From: JBDIBB01 sp039812685
Lineage (GTDB): Bacteria; Acidobacteriota; Vicinamibacteria; Vicinamibacterales; JAFNAJ01
NCBI GenBank assembly: GCA_039812685.1
Contig: JBDIBB010000056.1
Span: forward strand, 1 to 25,143
Reading direction: 5' to 3'
Length of the DNA: 25,143 nt
In this document: positions 22,601-25,143 of the stretch, one piece after another
Layout: each line of letters opens with the position of its first letter
Position numbering within the stretch: the first letter of the stretch is position 1
The notes under the pieces: model-generated
Database searches by the model: none
What the model was told of the DNA's origin: nothing
What the model saw: only the letters and a program-made list of their open reading frames with translations
Position numbers and translations under genes: made by a program

Positions 22601-25143
22601 CAGCAGTGTGATTACGTCCCGGCGTCCTACACGCTGTCAGGCTACGTGAACCATGCGCAGGGGACCGCGCTTGCGCTGGTGTCGCGGACGGTCCAGTTGT
22701 CGGCAGGCCAGTCGCTGCAGGATATCGACCTGACGGTCGAGCCGACGGGCACCGTGGCCGGCGTGCTGCTCGATGCGGCTGGCACGCCGCAGGGCTCGCG
22801 CCAGGTGCGCCTGCGCAACGGCGACGCCTCGTACCAACGTTTCGTCACGACCAGCGCCGCGGGCGAGTTCGCGTTCGCCGACGTGCGGCTCGGCAGCTTC
22901 ACGGTGGCCTCCACCGACCCGAACAACAACCTCGAGACGACGGTGCCGGTGACCGTCGCCGAGAACCAGACGACGACCGTCGAACTGCGCTACGCCGGCA
23001 ACGTCACCATCACGGTGCTGGTGACGCGGGCCAATGGCACGCCGTTGGGCGGCATGAGCGTGCAGGTGACCGGCACCGGCTTCTCGCGGCCGGTCGTGGC
23101 CACCAACGCCAGCGGGATCGCGACGGTCACCGACGTGCCCGCAGGACGATCGGCGACCGCCGCCGCGTTCCACCCGTTGCAATCCTCGGCCTTGAGAACC
23201 ACGAAGACGTTCACCACGGGACCGAACCAGCAGCTCACCCTCGCGCTGCCGGCGTTCGGTTCGGTGTCGGGCACGGTGCGTCGTCCGAACGGCGCGCTGG
23301 TGGGGCCGGGTGTGCGAGTCAATGTGTCGAACGGCACAGGCGCGCCCTCCTTCTACTATTCGCTGTTCACCGACGCCAGCAGCCGCTACCAGACCGACCT
23401 GGCAACCCAGCCCGTGCCGGCCATGGTCAACGTCAGCGTCACGGCTGAGCGTCCGGAGCCGTTGAGCAACGGGTACACGAAGCCGACGTTGACGTTCCCC
23501 AACAACCGGATCCCTGCCGACGGGCAGACGCTGGCGGTCGACGTGCGGACGCCGGCGGTTGCGACGGTGCGCTTCACGATCACCGAAAACGGCAGCCCCG
23601 TTGCCGGCGCCCGCGTGTTCCAGATGCACTCGAACGGCTATTCGGAGGTGCTGCAGGGCGCCACGGATGGCGCGGGCCAGCTGACGACGTTCGAAGTCGT
23701 CGAGGGAACGTATGCCTACCGCATCAGGCGGCCGGCAGGCAACAACGAGCTGCTCGATGTCGCCAGCGTTGCTGTCGGACCCGCTGACGACGGCGGCACC
23801 GTGAACGTGACCGTGGACGCGAGGCGGTACAACATCACGGTTCGCGGCACGCTGTATCAGGCCGACGGCGTGACGCCGCTGCCGAGTCCGGTGCAGGTGG
23901 AACTGCTGCGTGCGGCGGACCGGGTGTCGCTGGCTTCGACGTGTGTGGGCGGGCTCGAAGCCTGCAGTACGCCCGGCCTCGCGCCCGGCGAGTTCCGCTT
24001 CACCAGCTTCGACGCCGTCCAGGCGACCTGGAACCAGGGTTCCGGTATTGCCACCGGAGCCGGCGTGATCGTGCGCGTTCGCTCGCCGTTCTACCAGTAC
24101 GAGTCGCCGGTGCAGGAGCAACTGGTCCTGCCGACGGCCAACGGGGAATACATCGCGAACTTCACGGTGCCGGTCCTCCAGGCGACGGTGACGGGTCAGG
24201 TCTTCGCCGCCGACGGGACGACGCCGGTTGGAACGGGTTTCGTCGTCGCGGACTTCGTCGACAACGCCACCACGCGGGTCTCGGGTCCGACGGCCGTGGT
24301 CCGGCCCGACGGGACGTTCTCGTTCGAGGGCCTGTTCCTCCCGCCGGAGGGCGCCCGCCTGAAGCTGTTCGACTACGAGGGGCTGGCCAACCGCGGGGTC
24401 TACGCGCTCACCGGGCCGGTTGCCACCATCGGCCAGACGTTGTCGGTCACGATGACGCTGCCGCCGAGCACCTACGCCACGGTGCGCGGGCGGGTGCTGG
24501 CTGGCGACGGCATCACGCCGCTCGAGGCCATTTATGGAGAGGTCCAGTCCAGCAGCGGCGGCACGTCGGGGTTCTCCACGGATGCCGACGGGCGGTTCGA
24601 GCGGAAGGTGATTGTCGAGGCCGACGGCTCTCTCAAGCTGCGGCTGCGACATCTCAACGCGTCGGTCTACACGGAGGTCGAGCGGACAGCCACGACGCAG
24701 GGCCAGGATGTCGACTTCGGCGACATCACGCTGCCCATCTCGGTGGTGCAGGGCACCGTGACCTACGCTGGCGGGACGCCGGTGCAGTCGCTCTCCGTGT
24801 TCGCGAGAGGGAGCGACGATTGGACCCAGTATCCGTGGAAGGTCGACAGCGAGACCGGGACCTACGTCTTCTACGGCCTGTCCGCTGGCGAGTACACGGT
24901 GACGGCCAACGACGACATCGGCCAGGAGAAGTCCATCCAGGTGACGCTCGCAACCGACGGCAGCGTGGTGATGAACGCCGACATCCAGTTGCCCGCGATC
25001 ACCACTCTGGCGATCGACGTGCTCGATCGCAACGGGCAGCCGGCGCAGTACGCCAACGTCATCGTCAGGTCCGGGCCCGACTTCGAACTGCAGCGAGGCT
25101 GGTTCGCCGGGGATGGGGAAGGCGGCTCCTTCGAGGTCGTCGT
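10685..25143 (+). CDS. Giant exported CR-repeat/Ig-like protein, 3'-partial
   Basis: One frame stays open from ATG 10685 to the window end, at least 4,819 codons, with the stop out of view. The signal peptide has an RRRR n-region, the hydrophobic run LAGVALALAAVAMLIAGAL and an AAA-Q cleavage site after residue 57. Approximate residue map from ATG 10685: beta-rich head 58-441; CARDB-like 442-557; helical and mixed module 558-855; Big_5-like 856-979; CR domains 1-13 at 980-2212; Ig-like block 2213-2926; CR 14-20 at 2927-3546; non-repeat insert 3547-3825; CR 21-31 from 3826. Copies share fold signatures but not near-identical DNA, so the array is old. Only 22 Cys are present, 20 of them in local pairs. 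No catalytic motif is seen. The likely role is an elongated extracellular structural, adhesive or ligand-binding protein (inference). The start may instead be ATG 10736. Confidence 0.92.
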   Translation, partial: MNARTPAQPLPAEDVTTMAPTLPLTSPRSQRRRRLAGVALALAAVAMLIAGALPAAAQPHVLAREDILLYGIGLKVEPATQTVPKGFATIVSALLQTSQAPGAVPPLAADAEIRATLRGPSFAQPVELVAAANTPLQIPALNVAGTHTVENIRLVSNGQVVLYGTPEVARIEVIEKLLVTTVTTRALTADEIRERGIVFDRQNFQAYNFTAAFAIDDGSKIDISFPVVLPTLVPPQDVRLGEAELPVNVPQLRSLQTLVPDTLQIQQRIPNLQVVGFTLTLDDGAPESQNLVLPPIPGVIVIPGDIGFLNQFFSVMLMVANVAPDGSNLVVRDLQATIVLPPGSDNVVGSDDDPLRMARRASGEFPRVVAVTQPGADGNLGTSDDITTLGPGETGNAEYLVEGRREGTHVVEMELAGTLLGLPVGPVPIRGRAAGAVLVRNPTFTLTFTHPDIVNAGEPYTLDVTVTNTSESPANFVSLNLFAQNISGARLDDEPSKGIESIAPNDSATVTFRLISQRTGKVTAATLDSDENVAGRFVLKSGVGEFGVPLSPDSLVLPNEANGLPQDLRDAALGLLGRAWAIATAPPAALPKDLSRFSKQVVLDRGVETAEAGLRIGLGEPLPRSAAALLFDFLGSEYSRLADRVKPGDAPELLSLLQRDVAGFDLVRRRSVRGDVFADAIAGVLAPQVAAGASAFHLALAEQMTSVPGHVSVFVAGAAGAPLAFDAALVDASGRRLGGADAGKVIKEIPYGDELTFRDGTGTVTGQLLVIAVPEPGTLTLQLTPREGSDPSSPYDLSVVLPGPDGRLRFASRSGLGFADGLDLTNASTNEATRFGVTRAASGGDTATATFALVTDLAPAVLGIRQIPGVDMAGCPLDPNRMHDVGRVVAVLFSEEVTPESVHDRAPASDIVNFQVEANRAVGVALQPGRRVAYVALREPVGGLVEPLRRMTVSGVQDAAGNTLAPHTLEIQPDNDEEAGVVSGQILRADGAPAAFASVRLFYEFDCGDSQQNIGIAEETADEQGRYQFDFVLKAPGMRVKLVAVDPETDTSRTVRFSLAREGQRLNVNVVFLGRGTFTGRTLAQDGQTALADTQLRVTSLTDQSQYGTETDATGSFTIAGIPVGNLLVEAVNVDRPAQIFVSENIPFAGATTTRDLVLLDVDLTAPTLKTGNVKGRVVRADGVTGVAGVPAILYYKTRSQPNVPCAPPPGGRDEPAECAVAVTETGADGMFSFPAAPAGDLRVYSFDQAAQQEGTARFALLEGQDFDLALLLGGGFGTVTGIVLDASGNPVTDAEVGGGLSLTRVNASGPDAGRFTLTDVPVGRRKIVAVSQSLLAEGNTTVDVVQAGEVVNATIVLEPTASIAGVVRSREGIPQAGIRVWAFTAPCYDPETLAESICVEGQTTTDASGAYRFDKLALKTYSISAFRGDFKDGNVGKVALRYANQVLRNDITFRGGFGTVTGRVLRAAPVVCDSPPCTETPLPAKVGISGERVVIAGGQVGVEFKYVQNYAITDNDFTTGEFRFANVWVGPVTVRAAGQFSPEPVAAETVVPQAGATVDVVLRLQPTSRITGTVVESDGFTPVTNRQVSLKFKSDAFVVICSETDFGNECESIPQGIQEMFAATDSQGRFTFPVVNAGPFTITATDNSADPDATGKVAEVKGQVRAGDVVDLTVRLLSQGRLTVNAFRSDGVTPVNNASIELRQIGFPGYTDNGIAIGGSIQFPGLSEGEYLVTAKDGNGFGGRKSVRITSDGQDVTLNVYLFDNTGVVTGQVTRDDAQQGTATVPNAEVVLTNSAGPVAFAVTDAEGQFSVDLVPTGLVTAEAFDPVSAGRGRGTVTVLGSGPPATLTVRLEALGVIRGTLVQSGLLTPLAGWTVELRQVTPAGRNLPVQVTQTGVDGGFTFPGASVGGFSLRATQRNVAAEATATGQVAGPGELVEVPLVATIDRRITGRVTGRVVTGAGAPIANAQVEICPSGEPCRATVTNGVGEFEQGDLPLGRFFVRASAQVTGNPSAGNAGGTLLFEDDVADVTVALLGLSVVEGTVFQVVNGVQQPAANASVQLVGQPGSGCPGACSQSTDGQGAFRFTNVPARSFTVTASNLAGQRGSVGDVLTPGETKSGLQIVLAAAVSVGGRVLDAGGVPAAGVVAEFIRGGARLFAETGADGRFEFPAIHAGAFTVAFSDPVGPGLARRTGTVVSQPIDFGDIVLDDAAPAVVESTPADGALGVVRTPEIRVRFSEAVDTATVNAQTVTLIGPAGAVTGLVDLIEGNAVVRFRMLPGVQLQDQARYTLRVTGVKDLVGRTMSGDFAASFTTEDLTPPSITETTPAAAATGVAVTTTIRVRYSEIIDPAKFTGPAIVVTGPSGAVEGRVDVVLGNTAVVFTPRFPLAEDATYQVQVAPATDLSGLRQPAGLTFAFSTTDRTPPSITSLVPSSPTVIENTLVQVTAAASVSDVAFVDFFVNGTLAFTSRSLPFTMALQASPQFGGPGSQLQISAVATDTSGNRGAASAPAVVTVIADQLPIASILAPVDGVSAPNGARVNVRVRGTDDVGVTQIGYLVRRTEGPAGPVVLDAQTQTFAATLDRTEDFAFNVPVDAAPGSLLTIEASVRDTSGRTQPAVAQVRVLDAVGPTVQITGLSSGERVQPGQVVTAVVSATDPGGVARIGFSTTGVVVRSEQRDVTPPQVSAATSFQFTVPASAQSTDRVIVNAFALDTSGNRSDAAQITLPLADKVAPTVTLRTADGTLDMVPGAPVTLVVEGTDDIGVAVVTLSVAGAFSYSNQFSFSAPATSGSRSFDVPVPAGLAPGATATFTARAVDTSSNVSAPALLTLTARVAGGVTLPDSLLLRAGESHQIDVTLDAPAPAGGVTVTLASSAPGLVTATPAVAFAAGETTKTAMVNALRGGTAQVSAAIGGIVKDSLTVTVIGGVVTGTVVAPVPEGGFAPVAGATVTVFHAGTPKVTQSAADGTFAVEGVTGTGFAGRDISVRASDPGRLDFKAIQLSAPDGYADVTMILLPLGSLRGTVLLADGVTPAGPNVLVRLFETAAPNVSIEEQFTDAGGGFSFPLLAPGSYFLIASQQNVDIGRANASVTSGEETVANVQALARGTVAITVLSAAGPAVPGAVVTFNSTSVLGGAPQRTATSDGDGKATFTNVLAGAFTAAASDPATGQGGSTSGQVVADGVTVSATITLSAYGNVTGTVYRTDGTTSVPGATVTASCGGTCRYTSTADANGHYSFLFLPIRSYTMFASEPGTRGQGVNQSVVSFTASGETITRDISLAPQGALLATVLDADGQPVSGAQVSVQVAAPPLSDSLSGTTGIVDGQPGRVLLDRLLAGPYTVSASAAGLSGTGAPGTIVAGEVATATIQLEPTGSITVTVLGQDGQTPAAGSVRINGGAPLALVNGEVTAANLPLGTYAVEAFDTGGRRRAFVGGVVLAANGDHPAVNLTFVALGTVRGRVIHPTVGGDVGNLTVTVQSLNPSFGGFRYAQTDAAGNYEVTGVAVGAVRVTAGKPAEQLLGEATGSLVYTPPAPAELSLDVLLQSNSITLPISLADANGAGYSIGQSGGLGGSNVRTFNYGGLRLTLTPSGGAATEFTGATVGTKEDADREIAVRQDNVTGLNVTRKVFVPVTGYFARYLELLSNPTDQPITVDVEVASRLDGGRNPYCSFRCLRTHYLSATSSGDGVLDVSSATPDRWASFGAGYDPFVNSSEAASVGFVFDGEGGSVHVGSAVWDSLDPNLPPYEFPLLRYAWQSVTVPAGGTIGLMHFVSLQAHQGAATASAERLSQLPPEALEGLSASEIAAIANFAVPASGTSEVAPLPPITGQVTGQVREGDNVSPVPGAAVTFESSVLMYPRRFTFTADGSGNFSKVGGAGAPVPVADFSLFATYPGTQIASQTDTVSFPTGQSVATHDIVFRDFGIIAGTVRRNGLPVAGATVQVGSRSASTDAAGRYYLGAMSGRSCVWNEQTQQCDYVPASYTLSGYVNHAQGTALALVSRTVQLSAGQSLQDIDLTVEPTGTVAGVLLDAAGTPQGSRQVRLRNGDASYQRFVTTSAAGEFAFADVRLGSFTVASTDPNNNLETTVPVTVAENQTTTVELRYAGNVTITVLVTRANGTPLGGMSVQVTGTGFSRPVVATNASGIATVTDVPAGRSATAAAFHPLQSSALRTTKTFTTGPNQQLTLALPAFGSVSGTVRRPNGALVGPGVRVNVSNGTGAPSFYYSLFTDASSRYQTDLATQPVPAMVNVSVTAERPEPLSNGYTKPTLTFPNNRIPADGQTLAVDVRTPAVATVRFTITENGSPVAGARVFQMHSNGYSEVLQGATDGAGQLTTFEVVEGTYAYRIRRPAGNNELLDVASVAVGPADDGGTVNVTVDARRYNITVRGTLYQADGVTPLPSPVQVELLRAADRVSLASTCVGGLEACSTPGLAPGEFRFTSFDAVQATWNQGSGIATGAGVIVRVRSPFYQYESPVQEQLVLPTANGEYIANFTVPVLQATVTGQVFAADGTTPVGTGFVVADFVDNATTRVSGPTAVVRPDGTFSFEGLFLPPEGARLKLFDYEGLANRGVYALTGPVATIGQTLSVTMTLPPSTYATVRGRVLAGDGITPLEAIYGEVQSSSGGTSGFSTDADGRFERKVIVEADGSLKLRLRHLNASVYTEVERTATTQGQDVDFGDITLPISVVQGTVTYAGGTPVQSLSVFARGSDDWTQYPWKVDSETGTYVFYGLSAGEYTVTANDDIGQEKSIQVTLATDGSVVMNADIQLPAITTLAIDVLDRNGQPAQYANVIVRSGPDFELQRGWFAGDGEGGSFEVV
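10721..10724 (+). promoter_or_regulatory. Possible ribosome binding site for the alternative start at 10736
   Basis: GAGG stands 11 bases before the in-frame ATG at 10736. The spacing is on the long side. Starting there gives a 40-residue signal peptide, a more usual length than the 57 residues obtained from ATG 10685. The sequence does not decide between the two starts. Confidence 0.4.
10736..10855 (+). other. Sec signal peptide (gene B)
   Basis: From Met-18 (ATG 10736) there is a polar n-region ending in four arginines (SQRRRR), then an uncharged hydrophobic core of about 18 residues, then LPAAA-QP. Small residues at -1 and -3 (Ala, Ala) with Gln at +1 give a good signal peptidase I site at 10855/10856. 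There is no Cys at +1, so it is not a lipoprotein. The RRRR run lacks the S/T-RR-x-F-L-K context of a Tat signal. Confidence 0.85.
10856..12007 (+). other. Beta-rich N-terminal head, family not recognised (gene B)
   Basis: About 384 residues follow the signal peptide. Strand-like pieces include LYGIGLKVEPATQTVPKGFA, AEIRATLRGPSF, HTVENIRLVSNGQVVLYG, VIEKLLVTTVTTRALTADEI and FTAAFAIDDGSKIDISFPVV. A DG-type loop (PGADGNLGTSDDITTLGPGE) lies near its end. The region contains no CR units. It is the free end of the mature protein, so it may carry assembly or binding function (inference). Confidence 0.6.
12008..12355 (+). other. CARDB/DUF11-like domain (gene B)
   Basis: The stretch contains PTFTLTFTHPDIVNAGEPYT, then LDVTVTNTSESPANFVSLNL, then IESIAPNDSATVTFRLISQR. 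The pattern of 'v..G..y.l.vtvtNts..pa..v.l', followed by a statement strand and 'a.v.f.l', is typical of CARDB and DUF11-type Ig-like domains in bacterial surface proteins. Confidence 0.65.
12356..13249 (+). other. Helical and mixed module, family not recognised (gene B)
   Basis: It begins with a helical stretch of about 140 residues (LPQDLRDAALGLLGRAWAIA, RFSKQVVLDRGVETAEAGLR, AALLFDFLGSEYSRLADRV, FADAIAGVLAPQVAAGASAF). It then returns to strands (PGHVSVFVAG, GQLLVIAVPEPGTLTLQLTP). It is the only clearly helical part of gene B. I recognise no family and see no active-site motif. Confidence 0.55.
13250..13621 (+). other. Big_5-like domain before the CR array (gene B)
   Basis: The stretch contains DLAPAVLGIRQIPG, then VVAVLFSEEVTPESV, then RRMTVSGVQDAAGNTLAPHT. 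The 'v.FSE.v..esv' strand and 'v.gv.DaaGN.l' close match the SbsA Ig-like family, with an insertion near a lone Cys at 13309 (MAGCPLD). It joins directly to the first CR unit. Confidence 0.65.
13622..17320 (+). repeat. CR domain array, units 1-13 (gene B)
   Basis: Thirteen tandem carboxypeptidase-regulatory-like units of about 82-112 residues. Approximate starts: 13622, 13913, 14186, 14513, 14768, 15056, 15389, 15725, 15986, 16253, 16523, 16799 and 17072. Each reads roughly 'G.vtG.V...DG.tPv..a.V.l ... tda.G.F.f..v..G.f.v.A ... v..G...dv.l.L'. Good examples are SRITGTVVESDGFTPV (unit 7) and GRLTVNAFRSDGVTPVNNAS (unit 8). Units 3, 5, 6, 7, 11 and 12 each hold one close Cys pair. Unit edges are by eye, within about ten residues. 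Confidence 0.88.
17321..19462 (+). repeat. Ig-like domain block inside the CR array (gene B)
   Basis: Two Big_5-type domains come first (17321-17639: VVESTPADGALGVVRTPEI, IRVRFSEAVDTATV; 17640-17956: TPPSITETTPAAAATGVAV). Four bacterial Ig-like domains follow (about 17957, 18245, 18572 and 18884). Each has a late strand closing on the same turn: ATDTSGNRG, VRDTSGRTQ, ALDTSGNRS and AVDTSSNVS. A last Ig-like unit at 19193-19462 (LPDSLLLRAGESHQIDVTL, GGTAQVSAAIGG) resembles BIG2-like domains. Linkers are the usual TPPS/APT type. Confidence 0.85.
19463..21322 (+). repeat. CR domain array, units 14-20 (gene B)
   Basis: Seven tandem CR units with approximate starts at 19463, 19739, 20003, 20270, 20534, 20804 and 21047. 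Examples: GSLRGTVLLADGVTPAGPNV (15), GNVTGTVYRTDGTTSVPGAT (17), GALLATVLDADGQPVSGAQV (18) and GSITVTVLGQDGQTPAAGSV (19). Unit lengths are about 81-92 residues, more regular than in the first array. Only unit 17 has cysteines (SCGGTC). Confidence 0.88.
21323..22159 (+). other. Non-repeat 279-residue insert between CR arrays (gene B)
   Basis: The CR periodicity stops here. The stretch has beta-rich pieces (SITLPISLADANGAGYSIG, REIAVRQDNVTGLNVTRKVF, YFARYLELLSNPTDQPITVD, WQSVTVPAGGTIGLMHFVSL), a CSFRC pair, and a short helical end (ERLSQLPPEALEGLSASEIA). It looks like one larger beta-sandwich with a helical tail. It could be a ligand-binding or assembly module. I recognise no named family. Confidence 0.6.
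22160..25143 (+). repeat. CR domain array, units 21-31, last one cut (gene B)
   Basis: Approximate unit starts: 22160, 22451, 22748, 22997, 23258, 23558, 23828, 24182, 24473, 24740 and 24998. Examples: GIIAGTVRRNGLPVAGATVQ (22), GTVAGVLLDAAGTPQGSRQV (23), ATVTGQVFAADGTTPVGTGF (28) and YATVRGRVLAGDGITPLEAI (29). Units 25-28 are longer (about 90-118 residues) and less regular. Unit 31 is cut by the window end, and the reading frame continues beyond it. Confidence 0.86.

Noticed and set aside
13622..25143. Tandem DNA repeat array or assembly duplication
   Set aside because: The repetition is at the protein-fold level only. Neighbouring CR units share a few motif positions but differ widely in sequence, length and loops, so recent DNA duplication or misassembly is not indicated.
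1..25143. Rhs/polymorphic toxin locus
   Set aside because: ZU5-like and CARDB-like parts can accompany Rhs proteins, but I see no YD repeats, no DPxGxxx-type cleavage core and no small immunity gene.

Overview
The window is almost entirely coding and holds only two genes, both on the + strand, both very large, and both cut by a window edge. Gene A is already open at base 1 and ends with TGA at 10686-10688 (about 3,560 codons visible). Gene B begins at ATG 10685, inside the stop of gene A (ATGA overlap), or at the in-frame ATG 10736. It stays open to the last base, giving at least 4,819 codons. I see no RNA gene, mobile element, CRISPR array, terminator or intergenic gap.

Organism (inference). 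The DNA is very GC-rich, with G/C at nearly all third codon positions and almost no TTA, CTA or TCA codons over long stretches. Gene B has a Sec signal peptide. Both proteins are mosaics of bacterial Ig-like, carboxypeptidase-regulatory-like (CR, CarboxypepD_reg/transthyretin-like fold), SbsA-type Ig (Big_5), CARDB-like and ZU5-like modules. Such giant exported mosaics are common in Acidobacteriota, and also occur in Myxococcota and other high-GC Gram-negative soil bacteria. I favour Acidobacteriota, with modest confidence.

Layout of gene A, 1-10688: Ig-like domain (3-302); one CR domain (303-572); two ZU5-like segments (1341-1745, 2622-3050) with a Big_5 domain between them (1992-2340); beta-rich sequence with no family I know (3050-4060); a second Big_5 (4062-4430); a propeller-like stretch with two Asp-rich calcium-type loops (4431-5590); an unrecognised helical region (5591-6980); two CARDB-like domains (6981-7800); a Gly-rich amphipathic-strand module mixed with coiled coils (about 8160-9995); and a ZU5/UPA-type terminal segment (10080-10685).

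Layout of gene B, 10685 to the end: signal peptide; a beta-rich head; a CARDB-like domain; a helical module; a Big_5-like domain; CR domains 1-13 (13622-17320); six or seven Ig-like domains (17321-19462); CR domains 14-20 (19463-21322); a non-repetitive 279-residue insert (21323-22159); and CR domains 21-31 (22160 to the window edge, the last one cut).

How they may work together (inference). The overlapping stop and start imply co-transcription and translational coupling. Gene B is exported, and gene A's domain content is of the extracytoplasmic kind. The likely role is long rod-like surface or secreted proteins for adhesion, matrix or envelope structure, with the unassigned modules carrying the specific function. 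No enzyme active site is recognisable in either protein.
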